From the NCBI RefSeq assembly GCF_901933205.1, contig NC_044572.1, positions 33,541,001 to 33,605,000 on the forward strand: a DNA stretch of 64,000 nt, read 5' to 3'. The notes below the pieces were generated by a model. That model did no database searches. It was not told where the DNA came from and worked only from the letters and a program-made list of their open reading frames with translations. This stretch comes from Camarhynchus parvulus (taxonomy: Eukaryota; Chordata; Aves; Passeriformes; Thraupidae). The position numbers and the translations under genes were made by a program. Shown here one piece after another: positions 48,859-62,775 of the stretch (positions within the stretch are counted from its first letter, which is position 1; every line of letters begins with the position of its first letter).

Positions 48859-51800
48859 CTTAGGAAAAGTAAGAATTTGAAGCTGGCCTTTGCAGAACAA
48901 ATATCATGCAAACAGGAAGAGACAGCACAAATTTCCCAGAATACAATCCCAGTACTATTCTGTGAGTGCAGACAGGAGAAATGACACACACTGAGAGTGA
49001 CCATTAGCTCCTGTAGTCTTTTGGGACAAGGATGGTGTTTATACTGTGTTTGTACAGGGACTAAAGCAAGGAGGCATAGAGCTTTGGCTCAGATTTCTGA
49101 ATGTGACTGGAATAAGTACAGATTTTTTTAAGCACAGATTTTGGCCTCAATTACTTTTCCCACAAAAATGTGTAACAGCAGCTACCTCTATCACTATGGA
49201 ATGCAGGGTGCATTCAGGCTTCCTTCTGGGAATACGGAATCCATGGCCAAGTGCAAGAATCAAAATATGCCTGGCTGTAACCAGGGCAAACACCATCTAA
49301 GAACAGCTTCTGTCACCATGGCATGCCTGGTCTGTCTGGGAAGGATCTGGATGAGCTGTAAAGCCTGAGTCAGTTTTCCATGCTGAACACTCTGAGGGGC
49401 TGGGGTTGGTGAAGGCACAAAAGAGCACCAGGCTCACCTAATGTGGTGGGCAGGAATTTTTCAGGCAGTATCCCAGAGCTGAGAATAGCCCTGTGATCTC
49501 ACTGAAAAGCAAATTATATGGGCAGCAGTGATCTGCACTGCTCATGCAATGCATGGTGATCATTTGCAATCCTTTACCAGTCCTTTGATCTCTCCACTGC
49601 TACCTCCCAGTGTCACTGGGGTTTTCCCAGTCCATTTGTTCCTCCTACCTCTGGTACACCTGTGCTGGAAGTGGTTGCCCATTGTGTCACTACAACATGC
49701 TATGGTGTGTGACAAATATTCCCAATAACATCTGCCTAGAGAACCCAGAATTTCTTTTTTGGGGTTACAGAAACTTTTAAAAACATTGGATGTCACACAG
49801 GTCATACGCTTCCCCCAGTGTGAAAATAATGCGTGGGTTTGCTCCTTCAGGCGACTTCTTCGTGCATCAGGTAAATGATGAATTACCCTGTCAGTCAGAG
49901 CTCTTCCTTTCAGGGAGATAAAGAGTATGTGCCTGAATAGAAGTTACTTGGTTTTAGCTGCCACACAGCCTCATGGATGGATGTGACAGGTTGCTTCTGT
50001 GGCATACACTTCTGGGAGATGACCCTTAGATTTGGTGTGGGATTCTGCGAAGCGCTGCAATACAGTGACCAGAACTAAAATTCAGGTTTCTGAGCATCAC
50101 CCAATCTAACCAGAAAGATTTTAACCTTCTTGTCATCATGATATGACAGCCATGGGTGTAGTGAGCCTGGTACAACCAGGTTGGTCCATTGCCAATGAGT
50201 CTGAAATGCATTTACAGCATGTGGGTGACTATGCCAAAGAGTTTGGAGCATAAAGAAAAGCTGCAAAAGTCCTACTTTATTTTTTACTGTACTGTCTAAT
50301 AGATGCTCTGTCAAGTTATACATTTCTTGCTGTGACAAATTATTCCTCTTCTCCTGACAGGACCTCCAGCTGAGTCCGCTGTGCTCAATTAGGAGAAAAT
50401 GCATATTTTAATCCACCCCATGGTGTAGTAACATTTCACTCTGTGGCCTTGGCAAAGGCATCGCTTAACTATTTCTGCAGTGGTTTCACATGCAGCACAT
50501 TATTATAATGTCAGCAGCATTTCCGTCTGTTCTACTTTCCCTGGCAGTACTCCCCTAGGCATTGAGATGTGGACAATTAAAGACCACTTCATCATTTTGG
50601 AACCACTGATTTCCTTACCCTGATGCAGTTCATCTCTACACATCAGCTGCTCCTACTGTCACAGCCATGTCTGCTTTTCCAGGCCACTGCAGTCTCTTGG
50701 TAAGCTGTTGTGACCACCTTCCACTGACAGCCTGGAAAAAGGTGATCCTATACCCTTTCCAAAACAATGCATCAGGTCTGTGTCCTCCTTGGTAGTCATT
50801 ACCAGCTCCAGATCTCCTCTGATTTCTAGCAATGACTTCGGATCCCCTCATAAACCCCTTAATCATAGAGTGCCCATATTATATGGGAAAATGCACCCTC
50901 TTTCCAAAAAATCATCAGGACTTCTGTGAAATGTCTTCTAATTTTGTAGTCACACTTGAAAACTACCCAGGCATGACTCAGAAGTCATGGAGAGTTGATG
51001 AGATGGGAATCCACATGACATTACTTTTATGGTGCAATATGGCTCTCTTCACTGTTTGCAGGGAAAACAAACAATTAAGGGTTATTTGTGGGGGAAAAAC
51101 AGTCCAGGGAGAGGAATAAGCTGCACAGGGAAAAAAAAAAAGAAAGTGGAACAGTCTTTACAAGAAACCAGCATCTCTGTGGAACTATTCGGTCATGCTG
51201 GTAGATTCGGGATGAGGCTTGCCCAGATGGATGGCACTGCTCTGTTTTGACTGCTTCCAGGCTAGTTTTGGCCCTTTGAGTCTCAGAAACACTTCTAGAG
51301 AAGTCTTTAATTTCAAATTCTGATTTTTAGCCTTCTAATGTTTTTAGAGGATCTTCTTACTTGCTGTTTTCTTACCTGCAACCAGAGGTTTCATCATTAA
51401 AAAATCTTGTTTGCCCAGAACAAACTCAGAGTCCCTGATGCATTCAGTAGCCTGGAAATCCCATTAATTATTTGAAACCTCGGTTAGCTGAATTAATTCA
51501 ATGTCTTTGACTCAACTTGGATAACAAAGGTTTGACTGCATTTCTCTTTCTTTTATGTGAAGTGTGCTCTCTGGTACTACTTACCCTATTAAAAATATAT
51601 CTTGCCTTTTAATCAGCACAAGCAAAACAAAGATAAGCCTGCTGAAAAGGGCTTTGAAAAGCAGTTAAAGTAGCAGAGGAATTACGTGCAAGTCTGTAGA
51701 GTATATTTATGGTTATAAAACATCATATAAAAATTTAATTGGTACCTATGAAAGACACCAGCAGCTGTGTTGAGAGGGTTCTCCACAGAACAGCTCAGCA

Positions 51801-53095
51801 AGGCAGCAGTAGAACAAATGTTAATATTTTATACTTCTCAGTATGCTCGAAGCCTATCCAGGAGCTCAATGGCTTAATGGCCAAACCAACTTGGTCCTTA
51901 ACTTCTCTGATGTGGCCAGCCAAGGTTGGCCAGGGAAAGAGATCAGTCTGATTAAACACCTCTGGTTAAAGTTTCAAGGCTTTGTGTTAGCACAGGTAGC
52001 CGAAGCAAGGAAACCAAGTCAGTTTGAGACTGGGATTGCTGTACTAAAAACCTCTCACATTCATCACAACACATCTGCAAGTCAGCAGAGCCATCCCAGA
52101 GCTGTACCTCTGGTGCCTCGGGCAGAGGGTGGGCCATCTAGTCTGTTATAACTAGCTGGGTGATCCCACAACTCCTGAGGAAAACCTATTGGCAATTAGA
52201 GGCCTCTGGGGCATGTCAACTCCCTCATTAGCAGCAAGTCTGGCAGCTACTTCAGATACAAAAACAGAGATCCGTGCACAACACCCTGGACTTTCAGTAA
52301 CAGCACCTAATTTCTGTGAGTGAGCACTGAGGTCTTACTTCTGGTGACTTGAGCTGCTCATGCAGCACCACTGGTCATTTTGACACTGTGCATCCTTGTC
52401 ACCTTCTGTGGTGGGTGTGCTGCACAGACTCTGCTATTGGAGAGCCAGCTCAGCCATTAACTCCTTTGAGATAGTTGCTATTGCATTTTATTGTAGCTCT
52501 GTGCTGGATCTGAAACAGTGCCTCAGCAATGAAAATCTCCCCATGAGATATGGCAATATCTCATTAGCAAAATTACTTTTTTCCAAGAGTGGTTTTTGTG
52601 TAAACATAAACCCCTTCATTTACAAAGAGAGCATTTCAGCAAACATCTCTTTTCCTACTTTAATGTAATTTGCAAGAACGTGTATTTTTTTCTTGTACCC
52701 ATATGGAGAGGAGCAAGCTCCTTGAGGAGCTGTCTGATGAGGTACATTTTTCCAGCAATGGTAAGTGCATACACAAATGTAATCTTGGTGTGACTTTTGT
52801 TTAGTTGTACTCCTATTGCTTAGCTTCTTTCTCTTACTCAGCTAGATTAATCCTAGCCCTGTTGTTGCAGGATCTTACTGTATTGTCATATTACGTGCCT
52901 CACACTGCAGAAAAGAGCAGAAAAGTCCTTAAAATAGGACTTATTTGAAGCTGGTACAACCTGCCTGGCTGCTCAGTACAGCCAGCCCAGACCACGTTCA
53001 GTCAGAGGCACTGGTCATCCCTCCAGCAACTTCAGCTGTTCTTTACACCCCAGTCCTTCTTTACACCCTGTTGTGTGTGTAATCACTTGATGTGA
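48859..53095. other. Noncoding stretch, no gene recognised
   Basis: No gene is supported. A short A run lies at 51130-51140. The part 51740-52340 is somewhat more G+C-rich and unique-looking, with no recognised repeat. Frames on both strands up to about 109 codons show no domain. Confidence 0.55.
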
Positions 53096-53244
53096 TTTTG
53101 TTTTCCCTCTCTCTTGTTGCTTTTGAGAGTTTTTCTTTGGTTGGGGTTTTTTGAGTTTGGTGGGGTTTTTTTTGGGAGGGGGGGTGGTTTTGTGTTTTTG
53201 GTTGGTTGGTTTTGTTTGGTTTTGTTTTGGGGTTTTTTTTTGCA
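53096..53244. repeat. G/T-biased low-complexity block
   Basis: The plus strand is almost only G and T for about 150 bases, with many GGTTT and GGTTGG words, runs of up to nine T, and GGGAGGGGGGGTGG near 53175-53188. The A/C-rich complement gives a false minus-strand frame full of K, P, T and N. The clustered G runs could form a G-quadruplex on the plus strand. Confidence 0.85.
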
Positions 53245-55593
53245 ATTGAGGAACCAGGAACAAAGAGAGAAGTTGAGGAATGGCTACAGGAAATTTAGTT
53301 AGGGATGACATATTGATGGAAAAAACCTTCCAGACAAATAACTTTAGGGATGAGAATTAAACAACTTTGAGTTGTTTTCACAAGCACAAAGCAAGCAAGT
53401 TTGAGAGTTTGTCACCAGGCCTTGAAAGAAGAATGCAGGAATGAGATTGATTACGCAGCATTTACACAAACCACATTGAGGAAATAGGATGGGGGAGTTA
53501 ACAGAGACTGTAGCTCCCGCACAATTCACAGAAATGGGGAGTAGGACAAGGATCAGCTGGAACAAATACTGGCTGTGCAACCCCTCTGCAACTGGTCAGG
53601 CTAGAGCACCAGTAGAAGACTGATGAACATCTGAGTGATTGGATGTGCTAGCAATCCTAGCGGCATAGGAATACTCCTCTCTGTCAAAAGTGACCATACA
53701 GAGATCCCTGTAACTCTGTGAGTCTTAGGACATAGATGTCCACCTCTTTTTCCCAGGCTAGATTTTCTTGCCCTATTTTCACCAAGTTAAACTTGTATAA
53801 ATTTATCTCATATTCCCAACCCACTGGGAGTGCTGAAGCATTCAAATGCAAAAGTGAGACTTATTTGTACTTTCTTGGTGATAGATTTCTCAGTCTAGAA
53901 GACAGAAGAATGAGTAAAAACTCATGTCAAAACCTTGATCTGGCAAAGGAAATGTTTTCCAGCTGCAGCTAGGAGCTGCCAGCCTGCAACCAACAAGCAC
54001 TGAGGGAGCACTATGGCCATCCAGACATGGGAGAGAACTTCTTCTGCACTTGTCTCAGGGACAGAAGCACACTGACAGCCAGTCATTCTGTCAGTGCTTC
54101 TATCACAGTTTTGGGACGTGGATGACAAAGCAAATCACATTAAAAACCTGCAGATAATGAAACGAGTTGTGAGGTCAAAAAGGGCACATGAGTCCAGCCA
54201 GTGCCAGAGTTGAAGGTGAAATCCAGCACTCCTTAGTGCCAGCTCAGTGCCTTGTCAGAGCATGTTTTCTCAAACTCTCCCACCCATCCCTGAATGCGAC
54301 AGCAGCTCATTTGCATGCCACGTCCACTGCAGTGAGCCTCACCTTCAGGAAAAGGGTACCAGCTAATTATGAGCAAGCTCTCTGATGATCTGCTCATTTA
54401 CAATTCCTCCCAAGCATGGGTTTGGGATCGTATAATACGAGGCATAGTGCCGGCCACTCCAATAAGACAAATCAAGAGAGATGTGAAAATGAAGAGATGA
54501 GCATTTGTCCTTGAGGGAGGACATTTAGCATACCTAGAAACACAACCATTTTTAAAATTAATTAATCCCCTTAAGGAATTGTGAGTGATGGATTAGAGAC
54601 CTTAACTGGAGAAGCAGTCTGTGACACGGTGTGTGTTTGAAGAGGCACTGAAAAAGGATGTGAGTTTGCAGTCTCACGTGCTTAAGCAAAACCATCAGCC
54701 TCAGAGTGGAACATATTTATTGGCTGGGGAAGGAGAGGCTCAGGGGGACCCTCGGAGCTGCATGCAAGCAGAGGAGTATCTGTGGCACCTACTGCTGTCC
54801 AGCCAGCCAGCTGTGAGAGCAGCAGTGTGAAAAGAGGAGGGGGAATGCTTAAAACATCACCAGGGAGGAATACAGCATGCAATGACATTTTAAAAACATA
54901 TTCTTGGCTCTGAGAATGATCTAGATAAGCAAGGTAGCAGATGATATGTAGATTTCTTATTTAAATGGAAAAGAACAGCAGGACATTGCTTCAGATGTGC
55001 TTCCTTACTAAATCTGCCTGCTAGTTTTTGAGTCTGAGTCATCTCTATCTTAGTATGCAATGTATTCCACCAAGTAATGAGATTTCTTTGAGTTTCCACT
55101 GTATTAGATTTCTCTGCACATCAAATATTTAATAAGAATTAGCATCCAGCCATCCTCCCTCCTCCCCTCCACAATAATATTAACTTCTACTGAGACACCA
55201 ACATTTTGCTATTCACAGTGCTGCTTTGAAGGGTAACTTAAAAAACCCTGTATTTTTCCAAGGGATTTGCTCTGACCCTTTCCAAACACACAGTAATTAA
55301 GAAAAAGAATGACCAGCAGAAAAAGGTATGGCAAACTGAAGGTGTGCAAAGAGACTTCTCATTAGTCTTTGTGTCAGTTACAGTATCTGAGGAACAATTT
55401 CATAGCAATAACATATTTATTTGATGTGGCACAGATATCTGGGCTCACTGTTACGGATGGCATTTGCTCTTAATGCTTAAAGTACCTCTTTAACAAAATG
55501 GCACTCCATAAAAATTTAGTGTGTTCCTGCTGTAATTAAAAAGCCCTAGTCATTTTTGCATTTATGATATAAACTATAATAGCTGTAAAATCT

Positions 55594-55608
55594 CGCAATT
55601 AATTTGCG
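55594..55608. promoter_or_regulatory. Inverted repeat CGCAATTAATTTGCG
   Basis: Five-base arms CGCAA and TTGCG flank a TTAAT centre and contain two CpGs in an otherwise CpG-poor, AT-rich segment. TAAT cores of this type are bound by homeodomain proteins. A regulatory role is inferred only from the motif. Confidence 0.25.
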
Positions 55609-58600
55609 CCAACATTTCATACTTGAGAAATTCTCATTACAAATTTCATTACTTATTCACTTATCTGTAATTTGTCCTATATAACCTAAAGAATATTAAC
55701 AAATTTAGAGTCACTTTTGCTCTATTAAAAGCTAAATAGAAAAGCCTTTCACCTAGCAAGCCAATTGTGATAACATTCTCAAGCCTGCTCCAAAATGGTG
55801 GTCAGGCTACACAAAAAAGATACTCTTTATGAAGCACAATCCATAAATGACAGACTAAAACCTTTGTGATGAATCTCGAGCTGTTCCACTGCACCCTTGT
55901 CAGTTTAAAAGCATTACAAAGTTTGAGTGCCTTAGAGTGTGCCTGTGAAGATGACCCACAGCTAAGGGCAGGACTGGCAATAAAGCAGCAAGAAAATGAT
56001 GTCTCCAGACAAAAGTGACTACGCAGCATCCAAACTATGGGGATTTCTGTTCCCTCTTCAGTTTGCTTCTTCCTGATATTGATGATAACTTGTACTCTGG
56101 ATGTCTGCAGGACTTAGGGGCTTGTAAAATCTTGAGGAGCTCTGACACAAAGTCCCAGTATCCCTACAAATAAGTGATGGTGCTACCAGAACAAGGCAAA
56201 AGGAAGGACCAGCAGGAGAGGGCTGCACACGTGGGACAACAGGATGGGGAGAGAAATTTCTGCTGCTCTGTAGTTTCTCCCACCTGATGAACCCATACAG
56301 TGTGGCAGTAAAACTACCCAACTGCTCTTGAAATTTTGACCATATCTTCTTCGTGGCTTTTTCTTCTCTGTCATCCCATGTGGGACCAGAACTCCAACCC
56401 AATAGATGCCAGACCTCCACTGAAAGCAACTGAAGTAAAGAAAATCATGTCCAAGACTGCTGACAATCCCTTCCTCCAACCAAGCCCAGTCCAGCTTTCC
56501 CCAATTTCAAAACAGCATTTCCAAACATGCCTTTCATGAACTGTCACCCTCTCTGTTTATTTTAACTCATTTTTATCCAAAAGAGGATGCTTTACTCCTT
56601 TCCTAGTTCTTGACTATTTGCAGGACAGTACCACTCACCTGACTCACTGTACTAACGGGATACTCCTGCCAAGTTTTGTGCATGATGGTAAAATACAATG
56701 ACAATAGAAGCCAGGAAGGAGCAGACAGGAAAAGTTGAAACTCAGATTGGTCACCTGGCAAAGAAGAAATAAAGATATTTTCTTCCTCAGGATGCAAAGT
56801 CTAGAAGTACAACTCCACCAAAAAAATATCCCATTGAGCAATTTGCAAGACAGTTACAGTAGCACAAGCTTCAGGCATGTCCTGAGTGTTTTCTGATATA
56901 CTAAGAAGAAATAATTTATGATCTCCTAAAGAATAGGTATGGTGAAACAACAGAAAATAAACTGGGATACCATCAACCTCATTTAACTGAGAACACTTAG
57001 AAAAGTACAAATAGTAAGATTTGATACCAATGGGAAAAATGAACTTGGACCAACTTTGCATCTTGACTTTGCAAACCTTATGGAATCCACTGTAATCCAT
57101 TATGCAAATTAGAGAGATGATATAGAAAATAAGGCCTAGAAACAAGTAGTTTCACCTCCCTGCAACAGAACAAAGCCCAGACATACTGGATCAGGACAGT
57201 GTCACTCTGTTTCCAAAAAATTAATTTCACAATGAACAGAGACTCAAACATGAGTACACACGTCTGTACTAAATAAAGACGTGCATATATCCTCTCCATC
57301 CCAACAATATATAACACTATATTGGCATTTTACTAGCTTTTATACCACATTCATTTTATTTCAATCTGTAATTAACTTCCACAAAATTTAACTGTTAGAC
57401 AGGAAATTACTATTCTAGCATAAATAATCTTGCTTCTGAAAATGGCAGCTTTAACACAATCAACAACACAATCCATATATGAAAGAAAATGGCATACTTA
57501 TTAGCTTTGTGTGCTCCATATTTCATAGAATACTGTGGTGTAAATTGAAATTTTATATGATTTAATAAACTTATATGATATTCAAGTACCCACATAACTC
57601 TAACAAACAGTACTCTCTTAATCAGGGCTCTCTCTTACATGCGAGGCTCTCTTTCATTATCAAAGGCTTAGCTTAGCTTATGACAAACCAGACACTATTA
57701 AAGTATCTTCAGAAAAGTACATTAACAGCACCACAATCCTTCAAATATCCTCCCTTAATTCTGGAGGACAGTTGTTGTGAAGGGGAATATAAGACCTACC
57801 TTTCTTCCACCATGAATCAACTCTGCAAGCAAGTTATCCAGCATAATTTCCATTGGACTGTATAACAGAACAGTGGCAAAAACCAAATACACACACTTAC
57901 AGGCATGTGTGGGGATTTGCATCAAGATGACAGATACTAAAATGGAATAACAGAAAAATTTTGAAAGGAGAAAGGTTTATTTGGCTTCAAATCACTGGTT
58001 AGCTCAACAGATTATATACAAAATTTAAAGTTTCTTTGGTGCATTAGAGGCAATATACGATGCCAGATGTTATCTTTCAAAAACTTGCTGGCCCATCTAG
58101 ACAAATGGTCCTCTGTAAAAAGAGGAATGATGCACAGGGCTTCTGGTTGTAACTAATTGTGTTCTTCTTAAAACCTGTGTAATGCATTGTGTGTACTGGG
58201 TACACACACACCACTCTGCAGCTGTCTTGAGAACAAAGACCATCAGTACTCTGACATGGCTATTTTTTATATGCTGGGTGGCATCACTTTTCTTGCCAGG
58301 ATTATGACACCCTTGACATTCTTCCCTGTAGAATTAAAGGGTGCATGGTAATTAGGGTCAATCTTTAGCCAGGTTATCTGCAAAAAAAGTATCAATGAAG
58401 GAATGATTCAGTCAGGCCATCACATTCCCCATAAGCCACCCTCAAGCATTTGCAAACAAGTCGAGTGAATGAAAGATGTTCCTGTTGCTTCCTTTGCAGC
58501 ACAAAATGTCAGCAGAGCTATAAACAGGGGCTTTCAGAGGCAAAGGAATTGTCGCTGGTTTTTGTTCTCTGCTTCTAAGTTTTAAACATGACCTTCCACC

Positions 58601-58824
58601 CTAGGCTTTTAATGTATTTTTTCACTCCAGAGTACAGACCATTGCCCCTAAATTCATGCCTGAAATACATTTTCTGTGTTTGCAATACTTTTAGAAATTA
58701 TGTTTATGGAATATCCTTGGAAGAGAATGAACTCTTTATTCATAATACATAAGCTTTACATTTTTAATAACAGAATTAGACCTTCACTGATTTTATAACT
58801 ATACTATTAGCCAACACACTCTGG

Positions 58825-58842
58825 TTTCAAATTAATTTGAAA
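58825..58842. promoter_or_regulatory. Perfect 18-bp palindrome
   Basis: TTTCAAATTAATTTGAAA reads identically on both strands and has an ATTAAT centre holding two opposed homeodomain-type cores. The palindrome is certain. Function as a dimer binding site is inference. Confidence 0.3.
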
Positions 58843-60609
58843 TAACTCACACAATGACTTTCTGCAGTCAGGATTGGAGAAGCATGGACTTTGAAGTAGG
58901 CAGAGTCTGTTAAATTAAGCAGTAATTGCAGCTCCTGCTAATGAAAGCATGGAACATTTTCCCTATTCCTTTGCACATAGCCCAGATTTCTTCTGCGACG
59001 GCAGAATGGATGAGCTGCTGATCACCTTTCGCTAAAGTCTGATTTCAGAAGTGACACAAAGGTCTCTGAATAAACTGCCTTTCTCAGTATATTTTCCCTG
59101 CTTATTGTATCATGCAAATAGGCATCCTGCATAATGATAACGTAAATGAACAACAGCACAAATTCCATGCCACCTTCTCATTAAAGAGCTATGATCAGCA
59201 TTTTCCAGCCTGAGTAGGATCACATCCCACTGTGCTAAGGGATGCACAAACACACGTGACTGGAGAGAGACCTCTGCAGATCTCCGTGACTTGCTGCTCC
59301 AAGGGAAGGAAAGCTTCCCTTCAGGACATGTGAGAGAGCTTTTCTGAGGGAAGATGACAATGTTTGCCAATCTCTGACATAACTAGGGCCTAGCTGTAGT
59401 GTTTAGGTGCTGCTATAATGTCATTATTTATTAAACAAGACATAAGAATCCATACATATGCTGGATTTCAAGATCAGTAAGAAACACACATGATTGTGGA
59501 ACAAAAAGTATCTTTGGGAAAATAGTATTGGGATAATGTCTCAGTCACTGGATCCTAATAGTGTATAGAGGGGTTAATTTCAAAAGACACAGCATCTGCA
59601 AGTAAAATGTTATATTATCTTAGAGTGGAAAAAATTCATCTCACCTTTCCCTCCAAAGTCTTCTAATATCTGAAATTTTCACAGGGCTTAATACTGCAGT
59701 ACTGAACTCAAAAAATTCAGCTACTTTTGTAAGTGCTACTACTGCAAACCTGTAGTGATGCACCCAAAATCCAACAGTATTATCCCCATATATCAGGAGA
59801 GGGAGTAGCTGGAGCTGTTTGCTTTGTCTGCATACTTCAGAATCATCTGCTTTCTCTCCTGCAAATATTTCTGCAGCCAAGTCAAATAGACTGACACATG
59901 CTAAGAAAGGCAGCTGGTGCTGGACAATTTCTAGCCAAGGAGGAGAAAATGTTCTTTACTTTTGAGGGCTGACATGTCCCCATATGATAAACCTGTCAAA
60001 AGTGTTACCTAACATTGTTGTCTGCATTGCAATCTGTCTCCCAGTAACTCTGGGTCTGAGTAGCAGTAATAGAATTAATTATACTTCATTTTGCTGTCTT
60101 TAACAGTATTGACCAAATTTAAGAACAAATGAGAAGCGCTTATCAAGCTTGAAGAAAATAATCCATCAGTGGCACAATTTAAATTCTCTGCAGTTCTCTT
60201 ATTAATCAAAGTAACACTTACTATCCTATCTTCACTTCCCATTAACAGTCATTAAGCACTGTTGCTGATTGAAGCAATTTCTTTAGGGATCTCAACCTCA
60301 TTTTTAAGAGAACCTTCTACAGTGGAAAACAATATCATACAGGAACAGCGACTTCAAGAGAGGAAGAAGGTTCTTCAATCATGTTCTGACCTTGACGTTT
60401 CCCTGCAGCAGAAGTTCACTAAGTACACAACCAACATGCTCTAAACTTCTGACTTCTTTCTTCCATCAGCACCAGTGCCTCTGTATTAATCAGGGAGGAA
60501 AACAACACTTCAAAAGATGGTTCTAGCAAGCAGGTTAAGTGTCTTTAATTATTGTACTGGCCTGCATTGGTGATTATTATTTACAGAGTCTTTTCATACA
60601 CATGGAACC

Positions 60610-60690
60610 AATAAACAAACAACAAGAAGAAAACAAAAACAAACAAACAAAATAACCCCACAAAAAAAAAAAAAAGAAAGAAAAGACAGC
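60610..60690. repeat. A-rich (AAAC)n and poly(A) low complexity
   Basis: A purine- and A-rich tract with AAAC units at about 60627-60651, followed by a run of 14 A at 60666-60679 and AAAG units. No retroelement body is recognisable on either side. Confidence 0.85.
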
Positions 60691-62775
60691 TTATTCTGTC
60701 ATCTTACTGTCAACCTTCAGAGAAATCCAAGCTTTGATAAATCTCAAAGGTAATATATGGTACAGGAAAGATTTCTGATGTTAACTTTTTCTCCCTATTA
60801 TAAACAATGTCACAGATTGATAGCTTTTGTTAGAATAAATGCAATTCTTCTCAGAGGAAACCTGGTACCTGGATGTAACACAAAGGGGCAGGGGAAAGCC
60901 TGGGCTATAAGCACTGAGCTGCAGCAGCACCAATCAATATGTGTTCAGGGCTGGAGGTGCATTGTCTGAGCTCTACACTGTCCATCCTGGGTTTGTAGGT
61001 GGGACATGATGACATGGGGTGGTAAAAATATTTTTAAAAGCATTTAATGATTCAGAGGGGTTCCTGTGACTCTCTGCACTCTCAAGGAGTTTGTTCTGTG
61101 GAGGGTGTTTTTATGGGTGCCTTGCAAGGTCCTCAAGTTTACTGATTTTACAAATCTTCATCTTGTACCATTGTCCCCAACTCAGCACCTCCCAGAGTAT
61201 TTCAGTTTCACTGCTTTAAACAGTTCTAGGGAAAATGGTACCTTTCCTGAACAGCATTGTGAGGCTGGAGAAACCAGGGCTAACCCTTATTTAAGCAGTA
61301 GTAAAAATGCCAACCTGATGTCATAACCAGGTTTATATGCAAGGCAGATGTTCATCACATCACAATTCAATTCAGAAAAGACATTTCAAAGTCTGAAAAA
61401 TGCACCTCACCATTTCCACATTTCCCTCAGAGAAAGGTTTTTATTGACTGGGCATTTTGTTACGCATCTAGCTCTTGGCCTTTAAACACAAATTTTTCCG
61501 ACTGGTGTAGGACTGTGGCCAAATTAAACCTAGTATCAGCCTTGTTTGACTCAAACCTCCAACATTCAAGAGCTCATAAGATTGATCATCAATGTTCACA
61601 CTGTGAACTGTTTGCAAAGTTTCCCACCCATCATACTGAGTAACTGAGTTCACTTTATCCTTCCAGGGAAGAAAAATCCATCAGTGGTACTAAATATAGA
61701 GTCATCGCTTCTGCTTAAGAAGCACTTGACCTGAAAATTAGTGACTGCCAGGGAATATTTTAGGGAATAATCACCAGATATCTGCATGGATCTCATTCTG
61801 TCAATGTCTCACTTGTCAAAAAACATGTTACTGGCCTGAGAGCCATTGGGTCTATCCTAGTGCAGCTATTTCATCCCCACTGCCACAGTCCTTCCCCTTT
61901 GGGGAAAGAGGGAAAGAAGGTAAAAGTTTGGCTGTGTGTTCTCCCTACTTTCCACATCCACTTGTGTTCATGCTGTAAAATACAATATGACCTTGGAATT
62001 TGGTGGCCAAACTGCATACTGATTTCATTTCACATATAAACAGTAGGTTGAGTATCAGGTTGGCAAAATTCAGTCTAAAATAAAGACAAGAACGAAAGAC
62101 TTCTTAACTCCTATGCAGCTAATGACACAATTCCAGATCCCACTATATGAAATGTTAGACTAGATTTTGGATCAATGTAGTACCTACTTCCATTAAGCAC
62201 TTTAAAAGGAAAACATCTTACCAAGTGTCCCATTAGGCTGACAAATTTACAACACTATGAATAGAAAAACAGAATACAGCACTGTGTTCAGGGAATGTAC
62301 CCTGTAGTATTTCTTAATCTGTATGAAGAAGGCTGGAGAGCCTATCACATACTTACTTTCTCACTATTTATCAGGTCCAGACATGTGTATTAAAGTAAAT
62401 TAACAATCAATTGTCGAGTGAATTATGGCAACTGTAGTGGGACTGAGTAGATGCACATGGGAACATAGTACATTTAAGCTTCCATCTCTGCATATGCCAC
62501 TTACCATTAATGCTAAAGATGATTAGGGGGAAAATCTTTTGCCATTTACTCTCATACAGAGGATATCTCCCTGGCATAACCCATGCTGTAGGGTGGGAAC
62601 ATTCAGCTCTATCCTTCAGTGGATCCATGTGGAGGCATAAAGCTGCGCTGGTAGAAAACCTAAGATCCCTCTTGAGGTACATAGGATTGACAGAGTAAAA
62701 TAATTTAAAACAAAGGAAGTATAGGAATAAAAAACACTATAAGAAGACAGGAAGGCTCTGTGCATAAAATCTTAC
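60691..62775. other. Noncoding stretch, no gene recognised
   Basis: AT-rich sequence with stops in all frames and no recognised repeat or domain. If the minus-strand exon candidate at 62776-62816 is real, this would be its downstream intron. Confidence 0.5.

Larger units (their letters stand above)
53245..60609. other. Noncoding stretch, possible conserved elements
   Basis: No gene is supported. AT-rich, repeat-free segments at 55490-55790 and 58700-59010 have the look of conserved noncoding DNA and contain palindromic AT-rich sites (55594-55608 and 58825-58842). Comparison with other birds would be needed to show constraint. Open frames up to 123 codons on the minus strand near 56058-56479 show no domain. 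Confidence 0.5.

Noticed and set aside
48460..48900. 146-codon minus-strand open frame
   Set aside because: It is the antisense of the CR1 3' end and has no independent support.
53015..53311. Lysine/proline/threonine-rich minus-strand frame
   Set aside because: It is produced by the G/T low-complexity block read in antisense.
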